Shown here: one piece after another, positions 17,661 through 27,367 of the stretch
Layout: each line of letters opens with the position of its first letter
How positions within the stretch are numbered: position 1 is the stretch's first letter
Source: Pseudobacteroides sp.
GTDB lineage: Bacteria > Bacillota > Clostridia > Acetivibrionales > DSM-2933
Assembly (NCBI RefSeq): GCF_036567765.1
Contig: NZ_DATCTU010000045.1
Location: 55,616 to 119,615 of the forward strand
DNA: 64,000 bases
Direction: 5' to 3'
The notes under the pieces: model-generated
What the model was told of the DNA's origin: nothing
Seen by the model: only the letters and a program-made list of their open reading frames with translations
Database searches by the model: none
Position numbers and translations under genes: made by a program

Positions 17661-18860
17661 CTATCTCTCCAATATATATTTGATATCATCGGATATGTTA
17701 AGTTTGTAAACATCCACCCCTGCTTCTGTAAGGTTTGATAAAATTGTATCAGCATCACTGTCGACGCTGCCGGTTAGTTCGGAAGGGGATATATAAATTA
17801 TGCTCAGGTCATATCCGGAATAATTTGCATTGTAAATTTCATTGTAAAGCTCATAGCTCATGTTTGATGTACATAAAACCAAGTTGGAGTTGGTTATATT
17901 ATCCATCAGGTGGACTTTCATCAGATCTTTTAATCCTATCTTTTCTATAAAGCTGATAGTTGTAAGAGTGTCGTAAATTTCATTAAAGTCCAGAGGCGAA
18001 CTGGCTGTACGGTTTATTATTTCGCTCTTGAAATAAACAAGATTTATTGGGACCCAGTTGTTTAGGCAATAATAAATTACAGATATGCATGACTCCAGTA
18101 CCTTATCTTCTATTATGGTATTTACTTCATGAGAATAAGGACTTTTAAGAAGGTCAAGGAAAATAACGCTGCTTGTCTGGGTAGTACTTTGAAAATTTTT
18201 GACCATCATATCCCTTGTTTTGGCAGTAAGCTTCCAATGTATTTTTTTTAAGCTGTCACCATATGCATACTTTCTGATGTCGGATACGGTAGTCATGTCT
18301 TCAAACCTGTTGTTTAAAGTACTGTTGGTTTCACATATATAGTTTGTTTTCAAATTGAATCTTTCCAGAAATACAATTCTAGGATAAACTGTAATGTGCT
18401 TTGCTACTGCATTTTTGTATGTAAGTCTGAACAGTCCGAAAAAATCCTCGATCTGGACAGACTTTATACCGATGCCGTAGTTGCCCCTGTATTTGCATTC
18501 CAACTCAAAGGTGTATTTTTTATCTTTAAATGGCAATAGGGACAGGTTTTTTGAGCGAAACTGGTCTTTAAATATGGAGTCATCACCGCAAAAGTTAATC
18601 CTCATATAAGGATAGAGGAAAAAATCCTCATTGTGTATACTTAAATTGTAATTTACAATATCACCCTTTGTTATAAAGTTTTTATCAAGGCTTTCGGTAT
18701 ATTTGAACCTAATAAGTATAACTATAGTGTACAGGAATGAAATTATAGGCATCAAAATAACGACATAAAGAAATCCGTAAGGAACCTTGCCGCCAAAGAA
18801 ATAAGCAAATATCAAAGCAGATAGAAAAATGCATGCATATAAAACCCTGTTTTTAAACAT
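17661..18860 (-). CDS. DUF58-domain protein
   Basis: A 399-residue protein with two hydrophobic segments at the N-terminus (about 7-47) and a cytoplasmic or surface domain containing the DUF58 signature: DIRKYAYGDSLKKIHWK followed by TAKTRDMMVKNFQ (about 193-222). The C-terminal half folds like a von Willebrand A domain (SVIFLDLLKSPYS). Its start overlaps the moxR stop by 8 bp and its end nearly touches the transglutaminase gene, so the three are translated together. MoxR-DUF58 pairs act as chaperone-like modules; the client here is unknown but is probably the membrane transglutaminase. Confidence 0.92.
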   Translation of the reverse strand: MFKNRVLYACIFLSALIFAYFFGGKVPYGFLYVVILMPIISFLYTIVILIRFKYTESLDKNFITKGDIVNYNLSIHNEDFFLYPYMRINFCGDDSIFKDQFRSKNLSLLPFKDKKYTFELECKYRGNYGIGIKSVQIEDFFGLFRLTYKNAVAKHITVYPRIVFLERFNLKTNYICETNSTLNNRFEDMTTVSDIRKYAYGDSLKKIHWKLTAKTRDMMVKNFQSTTQTSSVIFLDLLKSPYSHEVNTIIEDKVLESCISVIYYCLNNWVPINLVYFKSEIINRTASSPLDFNEIYDTLTTISFIEKIGLKDLMKVHLMDNITNSNLVLCTSNMSYELYNEIYNANYSGYDLSIIYISPSELTGSVDSDADTILSNLTEAGVDVYKLNISDDIKYILER

Positions 18861-19803
18861 TGTAGTCCACCACAGGAACCTTGGTTTTTTCCAGGATAGA
18901 TCCTAAAATATCAGCTGCGTTTGTTTTCTTTAATTTGGCTTCCTGTTTAAGAACTATTCTATGAGAAAGAACCGGTACCACCATATATTTAATATCCTCA
19001 GGCATAACAAAATTTCTTTTATTGTAGAAAGCCCATGCCTGAGCAGCCTTAAACAGAGACATTGATCCCCTGGGGCTTGAACCGAGTATTACATCGTTGT
19101 GGTTTCTTGTGCTTGCAACTATATCAACAATATAATCATTAAGGGTTTTATCAACATGTACTTCCTTTATTTCCTCCTGTATTTTGATTATATCTTCACC
19201 AGAGGCTACTTTATCTAGGGACTCTATGGGATTGTTCTGCCGGAATCTGTTTAATATGTAGCTTTCCTCTCCTGGAGTGGGATAACCTATGGATATTTTC
19301 ATAAAGAATCTGTCTAGTTGAGCTTCGGGAAGAGGAAATGTGCCTAGATATTCGATGGGGTTTTGGGTTGCAAGTACCATAAAGGGTTTTGGTACTTTAT
19401 GGGTTACTCCATCAACTGTAACCTGACTCTCCTCCATAACTTCAAGAAGGCTTGCCTGAGTTTTGGGTGAAGTTCTGTTTATCTCATCAGCCAATATTAT
19501 CTGGCTCATAACTGCACCTGGACGATATTCAAAATCGCCTGTTTTCTGATTGTACATTGAAAAACCTGTTATGTCTGACGGTAATATATCAGGGGTAAAT
19601 TGAATTCTTTTAAAAGAAGCATTTATTGATCTTGCTAGAGATGAAATGAGACTCGTTTTGCCTACCCCCGGAACATCCTCGATAAGCACATGTCCGTTGC
19701 ATATGAGAGATATTAGTGCCAGTTCTACAGATTTTCTTTTGCCAACAATTACCTTTTCTACATTTTCAACAATGCTATTTAGTACCTTAACTGAATTCTC
19801 CAT
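18853..19803 (-). CDS. MoxR-family AAA+ ATPase
   Basis: A 316-residue AAA+ ATPase. Walker A is PGVGKTSLISSL (about residues 44-55), Walker B ILADEINRTSPKTQ (sensor region after it), sensor 1 VLATQNPIEYLGTFPLPEAQLDRF, and the Arg finger region SSPRGSMSLFKAAQA. This is the MoxR subfamily, which remodels proteins in association with DUF58 or VWA partners. It is the first gene of the moxR-DUF58-transglutaminase operon. On its upstream side lies a full copy of the interspersed inverted-repeat element (19848-19953). Confidence 0.95.
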   Translation of the reverse strand: MENSVKVLNSIVENVEKVIVGKRKSVELALISLICNGHVLIEDVPGVGKTSLISSLARSINASFKRIQFTPDILPSDITGFSMYNQKTGDFEYRPGAVMSQIILADEINRTSPKTQASLLEVMEESQVTVDGVTHKVPKPFMVLATQNPIEYLGTFPLPEAQLDRFFMKISIGYPTPGEESYILNRFRQNNPIESLDKVASGEDIIKIQEEIKEVHVDKTLNDYIVDIVASTRNHNDVILGSSPRGSMSLFKAAQAWAFYNKRNFVMPEDIKYMVVPVLSHRIVLKQEAKLKKTNAADILGSILEKTKVPVVDYNV

Positions 19804-19847
19804 TATTTTCTCCTTTTTCTGTCTAATGATGAGTTTTCAATTTTACT

Positions 19848-19953
19848 AAGGTATGATTTAAAAATTACTTCCGCTTTTGAGTGGGTGTTGACGAGTTAAG
19901 TCAACACATGAGCCAAATTTATAGAGGAAGTTATTTTTTGATCGTGCCTAAGC
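19848..19953. repeat. MITE-like element, family 1, full copy A
   Basis: About 105 bp. The outer ends are inverted: CTAAGGTATGATTTAAAAAT at the left against the complement of ATTTTTTGATCGTGCCTAAG at the right, then ATTACTTCCGCT against AGAGGAAGTTAT. A central palindrome TGTTGAC-GAGTTAA-GTCAACA is included. It is nearly identical to the copy at 51510-51612, and single ends occur at 25432 and 61686. It carries no reading frame. Confidence 0.85.
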
Positions 19954-20056
19954 CGCTTTAAGTTGTATCTCTAATATAAATCATTATATTATAAAATAGT
20001 TAGATATTGAAGAGAGAAAATAAGAAAAACTGTCATGCACAGATATGGAGTATAAA

Positions 20057-20151
20057 TAAAAAAGTTATCAGTCTTAAAATTTGTATGCTGCAAATCCCTT
20101 GGAAATAAAGGGTGCCAGCACTTTTAAATAAAAGACCGATAACACTTTTTT
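20057..20151. terminator. long hairpin terminator downstream of ldh
   Basis: AAGTTATCAGTCTT (20062-20075) pairs with AAGACCGATAAC (20132-20143) around a loop with its own small hairpin (CCCTT/AAGGG near 20096). T-runs follow on both strands, so it can stop ldh transcription (-) and any + strand transcript. Confidence 0.75.
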
Positions 20152-20193
20152 GAGAATTGAACATGTATTCTTATGATAAAATTTACAATTATG

Positions 20194-21144
20194 TCATAAT
20201 TCCAATGTGCCTGCGGCTTCCTTTAATGCCGCTGCAGATTTCGAAAGAAGCATCATTTCTTCACTGTTAAGGGGTATATCTAGAACCTTTTCAATCCCTT
20301 TTCTGTTTACCAACGACGGAAGGCTGAGACAGATATCATTAATGCCGTACTGGCCTTCCATTAGGCTTGAAACAGTGAGAATGGAGTTTTCATTTCTTAC
20401 AATTGCCTCTACAATACGCCTTACAGCCAATGCTACTGCGTAATAGGTAGCTCCTTTTTTGTTTATTATTTGATACGCTGCATTCTTAACATTTTCAAAT
20501 ATTTCTTTTCTTGTAGCTTCTCCAAGACACAAATCAAGACCTTTACAGTATTCGTCCATCTGTATTCCCGCTATATTTGCAAGACTCCAGGTGGGAACCT
20601 CGGTATCACCATGCTCGCCTATAATGTAAGCATGAACATTTCTAGGGTCTATATCTACCTTTTGCCCGATAAGGTACCTGAATCTGGAAGTGTCAAGTAC
20701 CGTGCCCGAGCCTATAACTCTATTTTTAGGAAAGCCGGAAATCTTATAGGTTACATAAGCAAGTATGTCAACAGGGTTTGTTACAACAAGCAGTATGCAA
20801 TCGGAATTGTACTTTAATACCTGGCTTATTATCCCCTTGAATATCTCTGTGTTTTTTTTAACAAGATCGATCCTGGTTTCACCCGGTTTTTGATTTGCAC
20901 CTGCAGTCAATATAACAATATCTGCTCCTGCACAATCTTTATAATCGCCCATATACAAATCAACAGGCCTTACAAAGGGCATACCGTGGTTCATATCCAT
21001 AACTTCGCCTTCTGCCTTGTCTTTATTTATATCAATTAAAACAAGCTCCGATATAAGACCGCTTACCATTAGAGTATATGCAGTTGTCGAGCCTACATAT
21101 CCTGCTCCCACAACAGCTACCTTTATTATCCTTTCTTTATTCAT
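20194..21144 (-). CDS. ldh: L-lactate dehydrogenase
   Basis: A 316-residue NAD-dependent enzyme that reduces pyruvate to L-lactate. The Rossmann motif is [17 protein letters not shown], with Asp ([12 protein letters not shown]) for NAD binding. Catalytic features: the Arg of the loop ([11 protein letters not shown]), [27 protein letters not shown] and the active-site HGD ([15 protein letters not shown]). ATG21144 is preferred because GGAGGTGG precedes it at the right distance. It is a single gene ended by a hairpin at 20057-20151, and gives the host a fermentative outlet for NADH. Clostridial LDHs of this type are often allosterically activated by fructose 1,6-bisphosphate (family knowledge). 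Confidence 0.97.
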   Translation of the reverse strand: MNKERIIKVAVVGAGYVGSTTAYTLMVSGLISELVLIDINKDKAEGEVMDMNHGMPFVRPVDLYMGDYKDCAGADIVILTAGANQKPGETRIDLVKKNTEIFKGIISQVLKYNSDCILLVVTNPVDILAYVTYKISGFPKNRVIGSGTVLDTSRFRYLIGQKVDIDPRNVHAYIIGEHGDTEVPTWSLANIAGIQMDEYCKGLDLCLGEATRKEIFENVKNAAYQIINKKGATYYAVALAVRRIVEAIVRNENSILTVSSLMEGQYGINDICLSLPSLVNRKGIEKVLDIPLNSEEMMLLSKSAAALKEAAGTLEL

Positions 21145-21250
21145 AAAAGCCACCTCCATTTGCGATCTTAATTGTAATACAGTTCAACTCAACATTAGTT
21201 ATACCAATTATTAATATTATACCTCCTGAAATTGTTTCTTAAACAGGTGT

Positions 21251-21279
21251 TTGAGTTTTTAAAATGTTTTGGCTATAAT
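21251..21279 (+). promoter_or_regulatory. promoter of cinA
   Basis: TTGAGT (21251-21256), 17-bp spacer, TATAAT (21274-21279), about 70 bp before the cinA start. Confidence 0.7.
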
Positions 21280-21349
21280 GAGCATAGAGTTATATTAAGT
21301 GAGGAATGATTAAAGAGTTAAAATATAAAGAAAATGAGAGGATTATACT

Positions 21350-22600
21350 ATGAGTGAGTTTATAAAAGCTGAAATACTTGCAGTTGGAACAGAGCTTCTT
21401 ATGGGGCAGATTGCAAATACAAATGCACAGTACATATCAGGGAGGCTGCCGGAAGTAGGTGTTGGGGTGTATTACCATACCGTGGTGGGGGATAATCCTT
21501 CAAGACTTAAGGACTGTCTCGATTTGGCATTGAAAAGGTCTGATATAGTTATTATGACAGGCGGACTAGGGCCTACAAAGGATGACCTTACAAAGGAGAC
21601 AGTAGCTGAAGCTTTTGGAAGGGAATTGGTATTGCATCAGGAAAGTCTTGATAAAATAAAAGAATTCTTTGACAAAATACAAAGAACTATGACAGAAAGT
21701 AATAAAAAGCAGGCGTTTTTGCCTGAGGGCTCACTGATTATTGAAAATAACAACGGAACCGCTCCCGGATGCATTATTGAGGATGGGTCAAAGGTAGTTG
21801 TTATGCTGCCAGGACCTCCAAAGGAAATGAAACCTATGTTTGATGAAACGGTTCTTGCTTACTTTTCCAAAAAGGCAAGCTTTAAGTTAGTTTCAAAGTT
21901 TTTAAGGATATTCGGTATTGGTGAGGCAGCTATGGAGGAGCGGATTATTGATCTTATTGACAATCAAACAAACCCTACTATTGCACCTTACGCCAAGGAT
22001 GGTGAAGTAACCCTTAGAGTTACTGCAAGATGCCAAAATGAAGAGGAAGGTGATACACTTATTAAGCCTGTTATTGAGGAGATAAAAAACAGGCTCGGAG
22101 AAGCAGTTTATTCTGTTGATAATAAAAACATGGAAGAGGTTGCAGGAGAGCTTCTTATTAAAAATAACATATCTATTTCCTTTGCAGAATCCTGCACCGG
22201 AGGACTATTATCCGCCAGGATTACCGAGATACCTGGGATATCGGCAGTGCTTGCTGGAAGTATGGTAACATACAGCAATGACATAAAGGCCAACAACCTT
22301 GGTGTAAAGGAGGAAACCCTTAATACATATGGTGCGGTTAGCAGCTATACCGCTGAAGAAATGGCGGTTAATATAAGAAAAGTTATGAATACAAAGCTTG
22401 GGCTATCTATAACAGGCATTGCAGGACCTGACGGCGGTGCTGATGATAAGCCTGTAGGACTTGTTTATATTGCTTTAGCGGATGAAAATGGAGTGGAGTG
22501 CACAAGGTTAAACCTATGGGGAAACAGGAACAGAATTAGGAATAATACTGTTTTAAATGCACTTGACATTATAAGAAGATATATTTTGAAAAAATATTGA
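21350..22600 (+). CDS. cinA: CinA (competence/damage-inducible protein; NMN amidase type)
   Basis: A 416-residue two-domain protein. The N-terminal half is a molybdopterin-binding-like domain ([46 protein letters not shown]). The C-terminal 160 residues form the CinA domain ([20 protein letters not shown]), which deamidates nicotinamide mononucleotide in characterised members. Full-length compared with the family. In many Gram-positive bacteria cinA lies directly before recA; here murJ lies between them. It has its own promoter. Confidence 0.96.
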   Translation: MSEFIKAEILAVGTELLMGQIANTNAQYISGRLPEVGVGVYYHTVVGDNPSRLKDCLDLALKRSDIVIMTGGLGPTKDDLTKETVAEAFGRELVLHQESLDKIKEFFDKIQRTMTESNKKQAFLPEGSLIIENNNGTAPGCIIEDGSKVVVMLPGPPKEMKPMFDETVLAYFSKKASFKLVSKFLRIFGIGEAAMEERIIDLIDNQTNPTIAPYAKDGEVTLRVTARCQNEEEGDTLIKPVIEEIKNRLGEAVYSVDNKNMEEVAGELLIKNNISISFAESCTGGLLSARITEIPGISAVLAGSMVTYSNDIKANNLGVKEETLNTYGAVSSYTAEEMAVNIRKVMNTKLGLSITGIAGPDGGADDKPVGLVYIALADENGVECTRLNLWGNRNRIRNNTVLNALDIIRRYILKKY

Positions 22601-22662
22601 TAATGAGACTGAGAAATGTAAGGTCATTAACAATTTTAATATAGCTTTGGGAGGATACTGAT

Positions 22663-24237
22663 TTGAGTCCTGTACAAAAGAAAAAATTAACAAAAACAGC
22701 CTTTATCGTTATGCTGTCAATTGTATTGAGCAGGATAACGGGCTTTATAAGGGAGATTCTCATCCCCAACATTCTTGGAACCAATGAAGTTGGGGATGCA
22801 TATGTAATAGCCTTTAGAATTACTGGCCTGATGTATGATCTTCTTGTGGGTGGTGCCATAGCTGCCGCTTTGATTCCTGTATTATCTGGCTATTTGGCAC
22901 GGGATGAGGAAGAGGAAGGCTGGAAGGCTGTGAGTACATTTATAAATAGTGTTTTAATATTAATGGTATTTACCTGTGTTTTAGGCGTCATATTTGCACC
23001 ACAGATTGTTAGCTTTTCAAATGATGTCTTTGATATGAAGCTGAAATCCTTAGATTTAGCTGTCAGACTTACAAGGATACTCTTTCCGTCGGTAGCATTT
23101 TTGATGCTGGCAGGTATTACTAACGGCATTTTAAACTCATATAACAAGTTTGCGGCTGCCACTTATGGGCCCTCTATTTATAATATAGGCAGTGCATTAA
23201 GCATACTTATATTCTCAAGGTTTGGGGTTGAGGCTGTTGCAGTTGGGGTTATGGCAAGCTCAATATTGTACTTTTTGTTTCAACTGTCATTTGGCCTTAA
23301 GAACATGAGGTTCTATCGCCCTGCATTTTTTTGGAATCATGTCGGTTTTAAAAAGATGTTCTCCCTTTCTGTTCCGTCTTTGGCTTCATCATCAATTGTA
23401 CAAATAAATATTATTATCACCACTTTTTTTGTTCCTTTTTTTGGCACAGGAAACGTTACTGCATTTCAAACAGCAGACAGAATATGGCAGATGCCCTACG
23501 GAGTTTTTGCACAGGGTATGGGGATAGCGATGCTTCCCATGTTGTCCGCCAATCTTGCAGTAGGAGAAATAGACCAATATAAAAACACTCTTTTAAAGGG
23601 ATTGAAGACTGTATTGCTTCTGACAGTACCCTCTGCGGTTGCGCTAGTGGTGCTGAATTATCCCGTTATTTCAATTTTCAAGCTGTCCAAAAAGTTTGGC
23701 GATGCTGCTGCTGTAAACGCGGGAAATATATTGATGTTTTTTTCCATAGCACTCATTACCCAGTCCGTAGTTACTGTGCTAAACAGGGCTTTTTACGCAG
23801 ACAACGATGCAAAGACTCCTCTTTTTATAGGGGTTACCACTATTTTGCTAAATATTTTGCTAAGCTATCTTTTGAGGCACACATCATTAGGTGTGGCAGG
23901 AATGGCACTTGCTTATTCGGCGGCTAGCACGCTGAATGCATGTTTGCTTATTTTGATTCTCAACAGAAAAATGAAAGGTATTTACATAAAGAAATTGATG
24001 ATATTTACTTTAAAGGTTGTTCCATCTGCACTTTTAATGGGTGCTGTTCTTTTCGCAATTAACAGCTTTGTAAAGTTTTCAGATTTTTCCAAGGTAATTC
24101 AGTTTATTTTATTAGCTGTATACATTATTGTTGGAGTAGCTGTTTATTTTGGAGCAGCATTAATACTAAAAATCGATGAGGCACAGAATGCTGTAAGCAC
24201 TATAAGAATAAGGATGAAGAAGATTTTTAAATTCTAG
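22663..24237 (+). CDS. murJ: lipid II flippase MurJ
   Basis: An integral membrane protein of 524 residues with about 14 membrane helices, of the MurJ/MviN family that moves lipid II across the membrane for peptidoglycan synthesis. Diagnostic stretches are SRITGFIREILI near the N-terminus (with the essential Arg residues), GDAYVIAFRITGLMYDLLVGGA and SSIVQINIIITTFFVPF. It starts with TTG22663, supported by TGGGAGGATAC just upstream. A spacer containing family 2 repeat (24243-24272) and the recA promoter follows. Confidence 0.95.
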   Translation: MSPVQKKKLTKTAFIVMLSIVLSRITGFIREILIPNILGTNEVGDAYVIAFRITGLMYDLLVGGAIAAALIPVLSGYLARDEEEEGWKAVSTFINSVLILMVFTCVLGVIFAPQIVSFSNDVFDMKLKSLDLAVRLTRILFPSVAFLMLAGITNGILNSYNKFAAATYGPSIYNIGSALSILIFSRFGVEAVAVGVMASSILYFLFQLSFGLKNMRFYRPAFFWNHVGFKKMFSLSVPSLASSSIVQINIIITTFFVPFFGTGNVTAFQTADRIWQMPYGVFAQGMGIAMLPMLSANLAVGEIDQYKNTLLKGLKTVLLLTVPSAVALVVLNYPVISIFKLSKKFGDAAAVNAGNILMFFSIALITQSVVTVLNRAFYADNDAKTPLFIGVTTILLNILLSYLLRHTSLGVAGMALAYSAASTLNACLLILILNRKMKGIYIKKLMIFTLKVVPSALLMGAVLFAINSFVKFSDFSKVIQFILLAVYIIVGVAVYFGAALILKIDEAQNAVSTIRIRMKKIFKF

Positions 24238-24242
24238 ATTAA

Positions 24243-24272
24243 GTCCTGTGAGGCACCATAATTTCCTAGACA
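24243..24272. repeat. palindromic element, family 2, degenerate copy
   Basis: The stretch GGCACCATAATTTCCTAGACA matches the right end of the copy at 61772-61820 (read on the opposite strand), with GTCCTGTGAG in place of GTCGTGAG on the left. The palindrome is largely lost. Confidence 0.5.
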
Positions 24273-24308
24273 TTGAAAATATATTGAAGTTAAAAATAAC
24301 AATCTTTA

Positions 24309-24355
24309 TTGACGGAGCAGAAATATTGATATATAATAAACTAGAACGGATGTTC
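24309..24355 (+). promoter_or_regulatory. recA promoter with LexA (SOS) box
   Basis: TTGACG (24309-24314), 17-bp spacer, TATAAT (24332-24337). Directly downstream, GAACGGATGTTC (24344-24355) is a perfect match to the Gram-positive LexA/DinR consensus GAAC-N4-GTTC. It covers the expected transcription start, so LexA bound here would block recA transcription until DNA damage. Confidence 0.92.
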
Positions 24356-24382
24356 GACATGTTCTGCAAGGAGGAATAATTA

Positions 24383-25429
24383 ATGGAAAAGAAAAAAGCT
24401 TTGGAGATGGCCTTAGGCCAAATAGAAAAACAATTCGGTAAGGGTGCTGTAATGAAGTTGGGTGAAAGTACTCACTTGAGTGTGGAAGTGATACCGACCG
24501 GTGCATTGGGACTTGATATAGCTTTAGGTGTTGGAGGAGTTCCACGTGGAAGAATTGTTGAGGTATATGGACCAGAGTCTTCCGGTAAAACGACTGTTGC
24601 ACTTCATATTGTTGCAGAGGCTCAAAAAGCTGGAGGAGAAGCTGCTTTTATAGACGCTGAACATGCCCTGGACCCGGTTTATGCGAAGAAATTAGGTGTT
24701 GATATAGATAACCTTATTGTATCTCAGCCTGATACGGGAGAACAAGCCTTGGAAATAGCTGAAGCACTTGTAAGAAGTGGTGCTATTGATGTTATAGTTA
24801 TCGACTCGGTTGCTGCGTTGGTTCCTAAGGCTGAAATAGACGGTGAGATGGGAGATGCACACGTAGGTCTGCAGGCAAGACTTATGTCTCAAGCACTTAG
24901 AAAGCTGGCTGGTGTTATCAGCAAATCCAAGACCACAGCAATTTTTATAAACCAGTTAAGAGAAAAAGTGGGTATTATGTTTGGAAACCCTGAGACAACT
25001 CCTGGCGGTAGGGCTTTGAAATTCTATGCATCAGTTAGAATGGATGTAAGAAAGATTGAGACTATAAAACAGGGCAGTGATATGGTTGGAAACAGGACCA
25101 GAGTAAAGGTTGTTAAAAATAAGGTGGCACCGCCATTTAAAGAAGCTGAGTTCGATATAGTTTACGGTGAAGGTATATCAAAAGAAGGTAATATCCTTGA
25201 TGTTGGAGTAAACTTGGATATCGTAAGCAAGAGCGGAGCATGGTTTTCTTACAATGGGCAGAGAATAGGTCAGGGCAGGGAAAACGCAAAGCAGTTCCTG
25301 AAAGAGAACAGAGAGCTTTTAAATGAGATTGAAGCAAAGATTAGAGAAAGCTTAAGCATAACGGTAAGCAAGAATAAAGAGAACCATATAGAAACAGATG
25401 ACGATGAAATGTTTGAAGATGATGTATAA
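24383..25429 (+). CDS. recA: recombinase RecA
   Basis: A 348-residue ATP-dependent strand-exchange protein and co-protease for LexA. Visible motifs: the N-terminal [20 protein letters not shown], Walker [14 protein letters not shown], the catalytic Glu in [15 protein letters not shown], Walker [13 protein letters not shown], loop 1 [12 protein letters not shown] and loop 2 [19 protein letters not shown]. The C-terminus is acidic ([10 protein letters not shown]), as usual. AGGAGG precedes ATG24383. It is controlled by a LexA box and ends at an intrinsic terminator before recX. Confidence 0.99.
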   Translation: MEKKKALEMALGQIEKQFGKGAVMKLGESTHLSVEVIPTGALGLDIALGVGGVPRGRIVEVYGPESSGKTTVALHIVAEAQKAGGEAAFIDAEHALDPVYAKKLGVDIDNLIVSQPDTGEQALEIAEALVRSGAIDVIVIDSVAALVPKAEIDGEMGDAHVGLQARLMSQALRKLAGVISKSKTTAIFINQLREKVGIMFGNPETTPGGRALKFYASVRMDVRKIETIKQGSDMVGNRTRVKVVKNKVAPPFKEAEFDIVYGEGISKEGNILDVGVNLDIVSKSGAWFSYNGQRIGQGRENAKQFLKENRELLNEIEAKIRESLSITVSKNKENHIETDDDEMFEDDV

Positions 25430-25431
25430 GA

Positions 25432-25459
25432 TTAGGCATGAATGAAAGATTACTTCCGC
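25432..25459. repeat. MITE-like family 1, single left end
   Basis: ATTAGGCATGAATGAAAGAT followed by TACTTCCGC matches the left end of the full copy at 51510, then runs straight into the recA terminator stem. The central palindrome and the right end are absent. Confidence 0.7.
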
Positions 25460-25462
25460 TGC

Positions 25463-25495
25463 GGGGCTTTACCCTTATAAGGTAGCCCCTTTTTG
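25463..25495 (+). terminator. recA terminator
   Basis: GGGGCTTTACC pairs with GGTAGCCCC (a two-base bulge) around a short loop, followed by TTTTTG. It reduces read-through into recX. Confidence 0.9.
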
Positions 25496-25530
25496 TTTAA
25501 TATTTTTTAAGGATACAAACAGGTGATGAA

Positions 25531-26148
25531 ATGTTAATAACAAATATTAAAAGAGACAAGGACACTGTTATAGTGGATATAGAGGGGAATTATTCTTTAG
25601 TAATCTCTGAAGATGATTATTTCAGGTTAAACCTTTATGAAAAGGAAGAAATCACAAAGGAAGAATTTGATTACATAAATCATAAAATAAATTTCAGGAA
25701 TGCTAAGTCTATGGCAATCAGGTTTGTATCATTGAAGATGAGGAGTGAAAAGGAGATATACAACCGCCTTAGAGATGAAGGATTTGATGAGGGAACAGTC
25801 CTTAAAGTTATTGAGGAATTAACGACAATGGGATATATTAATGACTTACTGTATGCCGGAAAATTTGTTCAAGACAGGTGTAAACTAAAGCCCAAATCCT
25901 TGAAAATGCTAAGGTTTGAGCTCAGAAACAAAGGTATATCCGATTCTATTATTGAAGAAGTCCTAGATAAGGTGGATATAGACGAAAGTGCAATTGCAGA
26001 AGGCCTGGTGAGAAAAAAATTTGGTAAATATGATTTTAATGATGAAAAGATAATTAAAAAAGTATATTATTTTCTAAGGCATAGGGGCTATAGTTCAGAA
26101 ATAATAGAAAGTGTGCTTAAGAATTTCAAACAAGACAACTTTACTTGA
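25531..26148 (+). CDS. recX: RecX regulatory protein
   Basis: A 205-residue RecX family protein that binds RecA filaments and modulates them. The three-helix repeats typical of the family are visible: MRSEKEIYNRLRDEGFDEGTVLKVIEEL, YINDLLYAGKFVQDRCKLKPKSLKML and RHRGYSSEIIESVLKNF. ACAGGTGATGAA supplies the RBS for ATG25531. It lies 100 bp after recA, separated by a terminator, so most expression probably comes from read-through. Confidence 0.93.
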   Translation: MLITNIKRDKDTVIVDIEGNYSLVISEDDYFRLNLYEKEEITKEEFDYINHKINFRNAKSMAIRFVSLKMRSEKEIYNRLRDEGFDEGTVLKVIEELTTMGYINDLLYAGKFVQDRCKLKPKSLKMLRFELRNKGISDSIIEEVLDKVDIDESAIAEGLVRKKFGKYDFNDEKIIKKVYYFLRHRGYSSEIIESVLKNFKQDNFT

Positions 26149-26313
26149 AAATAAATATCAATATAAAATAATATATATTTTCTTATTTGACATACTATAT
26201 AATATAAACATGTGTAACTTACTGATTGGAGGTGGTAGAACAGTAATCCTTTTAACAGGTGATGAATAAACAGGTATACCAACAATAGTAAATTTAGAAG
26301 CAGGTGCAAAATT

Positions 26314-26496
26314 ATGATTAAACCAAAAAAAAGTAAGTACGTAAGGTTAAGTCAACATGACAAAGATGTTCTGTTAAGATTGAAGATGGATTCTGAAAAC
26401 ACAAGCGGCTATGATAACTTTTTTAAGTATGGCCAATTTATAGAGGATGATTCAAGAAAAAGTCCAAATAATAAACATTTTGAAAATATACCGTAA
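26314..26496 (+). CDS. small hypothetical protein (60 aa)
   Basis: A basic N-terminus (MIKPKKSKYVRLSQHD) followed by a polar, Ser/Asn-rich tail. No membrane segment and no known motif. GCAGGTG stands 8 bases before ATG26314. It could be a genuine small protein, since the frame is open and has an RBS, but family support is lacking. A hairpin follows at 26550-26579. Confidence 0.45.
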   Translation: MIKPKKSKYVRLSQHDKDVLLRLKMDSENTSGYDNFFKYGQFIEDDSRKSPNNKHFENIP

Positions 26497-26824
26497 TGTT
26501 ATATGTGCCAACAATAGACATTCGTTATTTATAAAACAGCTGACAATAGCCTGTTAGTTACTTTTAGGTAATTAACAGGTTTGATTTATATCTGGAAAAT
26601 TTCTGCATATTCTATGCCGTGTTCTGCTTCTCTATAAAAATCAGTATAAATTCCATAAAAATATTATAAACATTATTAAGTTATTAGATAAATGTTACGA
26701 AATAAATATAGGATTTACTAAATATATTTTTAACATTCTGTATCTTGCTGTTAGTTTATTTGAATAAATGTTTTTGTTGTAATTTTAGGAGTAAAAATAA
26801 ATTAATAGTTAAGGGTGATTATTT
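26497..26824. other. intergenic stretch with one hairpin
   Basis: A 328-bp A/T-rich gap. The only structure seen is CCTGTTAgTTAC (26550-26561) pairing with GTAAtTAACAGG (26568-26579), without a real T-run, so a weak terminator at best. No gene is recognised. Confidence 0.5.
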
Positions 26825-27175
26825 ATGTGTGAAAGAAGAAAAAGTATAAGGTACAATATGTTTGATTATCCAATTCTAATATCCAATAATGAAACAAATT
26901 GGGAAAAGGCTAGTCTGGTAAATATATCGGGAAGCGGAGCCATGATAAAATCCAGCAATTATTATCCTTGTGACAGTTTGTATCTTGAGCTACCAAGGCC
27001 ATTTGTCAAGGTGATAGGGAGTTACTTTGTCAAATGCGACATTATGTGGAGCAGATACTCCGCAACAGATGTAGGTATTTGTGAGTATGGAGTAAGGTTT
27101 GAAAAATTATATAACGAAGAGGATAATTCATTATGTATACATGATGCACTAATAAATAGTAAAGATATTATCTAA
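26825..27175 (+). CDS. PilZ-domain protein (c-di-GMP receptor)
   Basis: A 116-residue single-domain PilZ protein. The two c-di-GMP contacts are present: the Arg-rich start ERRKSIRYN (RxxxR) and NISGSGAMI (matching [D/N]xSxxG). It therefore probably binds cyclic di-GMP and changes the activity of a partner protein. The partner is unknown; the next gene encodes a chemoreceptor, which suggests a link to signalling, but they are 190 bp apart. AAGGGTGATT is a weak RBS. Confidence 0.85.
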   Translation: MCERRKSIRYNMFDYPILISNNETNWEKASLVNISGSGAMIKSSNYYPCDSLYLELPRPFVKVIGSYFVKCDIMWSRYSATDVGICEYGVRFEKLYNEEDNSLCIHDALINSKDII

Positions 27176-27367
27176 GACATATTGCTAAATATTGGTACAA
27201 TGATTGTTAAATCAAAGACTGTTCTAAGGCGGGTTTTATCGTGATTTGTCATTAATAAATGTAAAAGATTAATAACTTTTTATCTATTAATAGAATTAGA
27301 GAAATTGACGATAAAGTTTAAGTCAATATTGTACCATCTTATTAGCTTATGCCTTGGGGGTGCTGGT

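Noticed and set aside
26590..26680. Short minus-strand peptide IYTDFYREAEHGIEYAEI in the gap before the PilZ gene
   Set aside because: Looks protein-like but is only about 22 residues between stops, without start or RBS; could be a remnant or chance.
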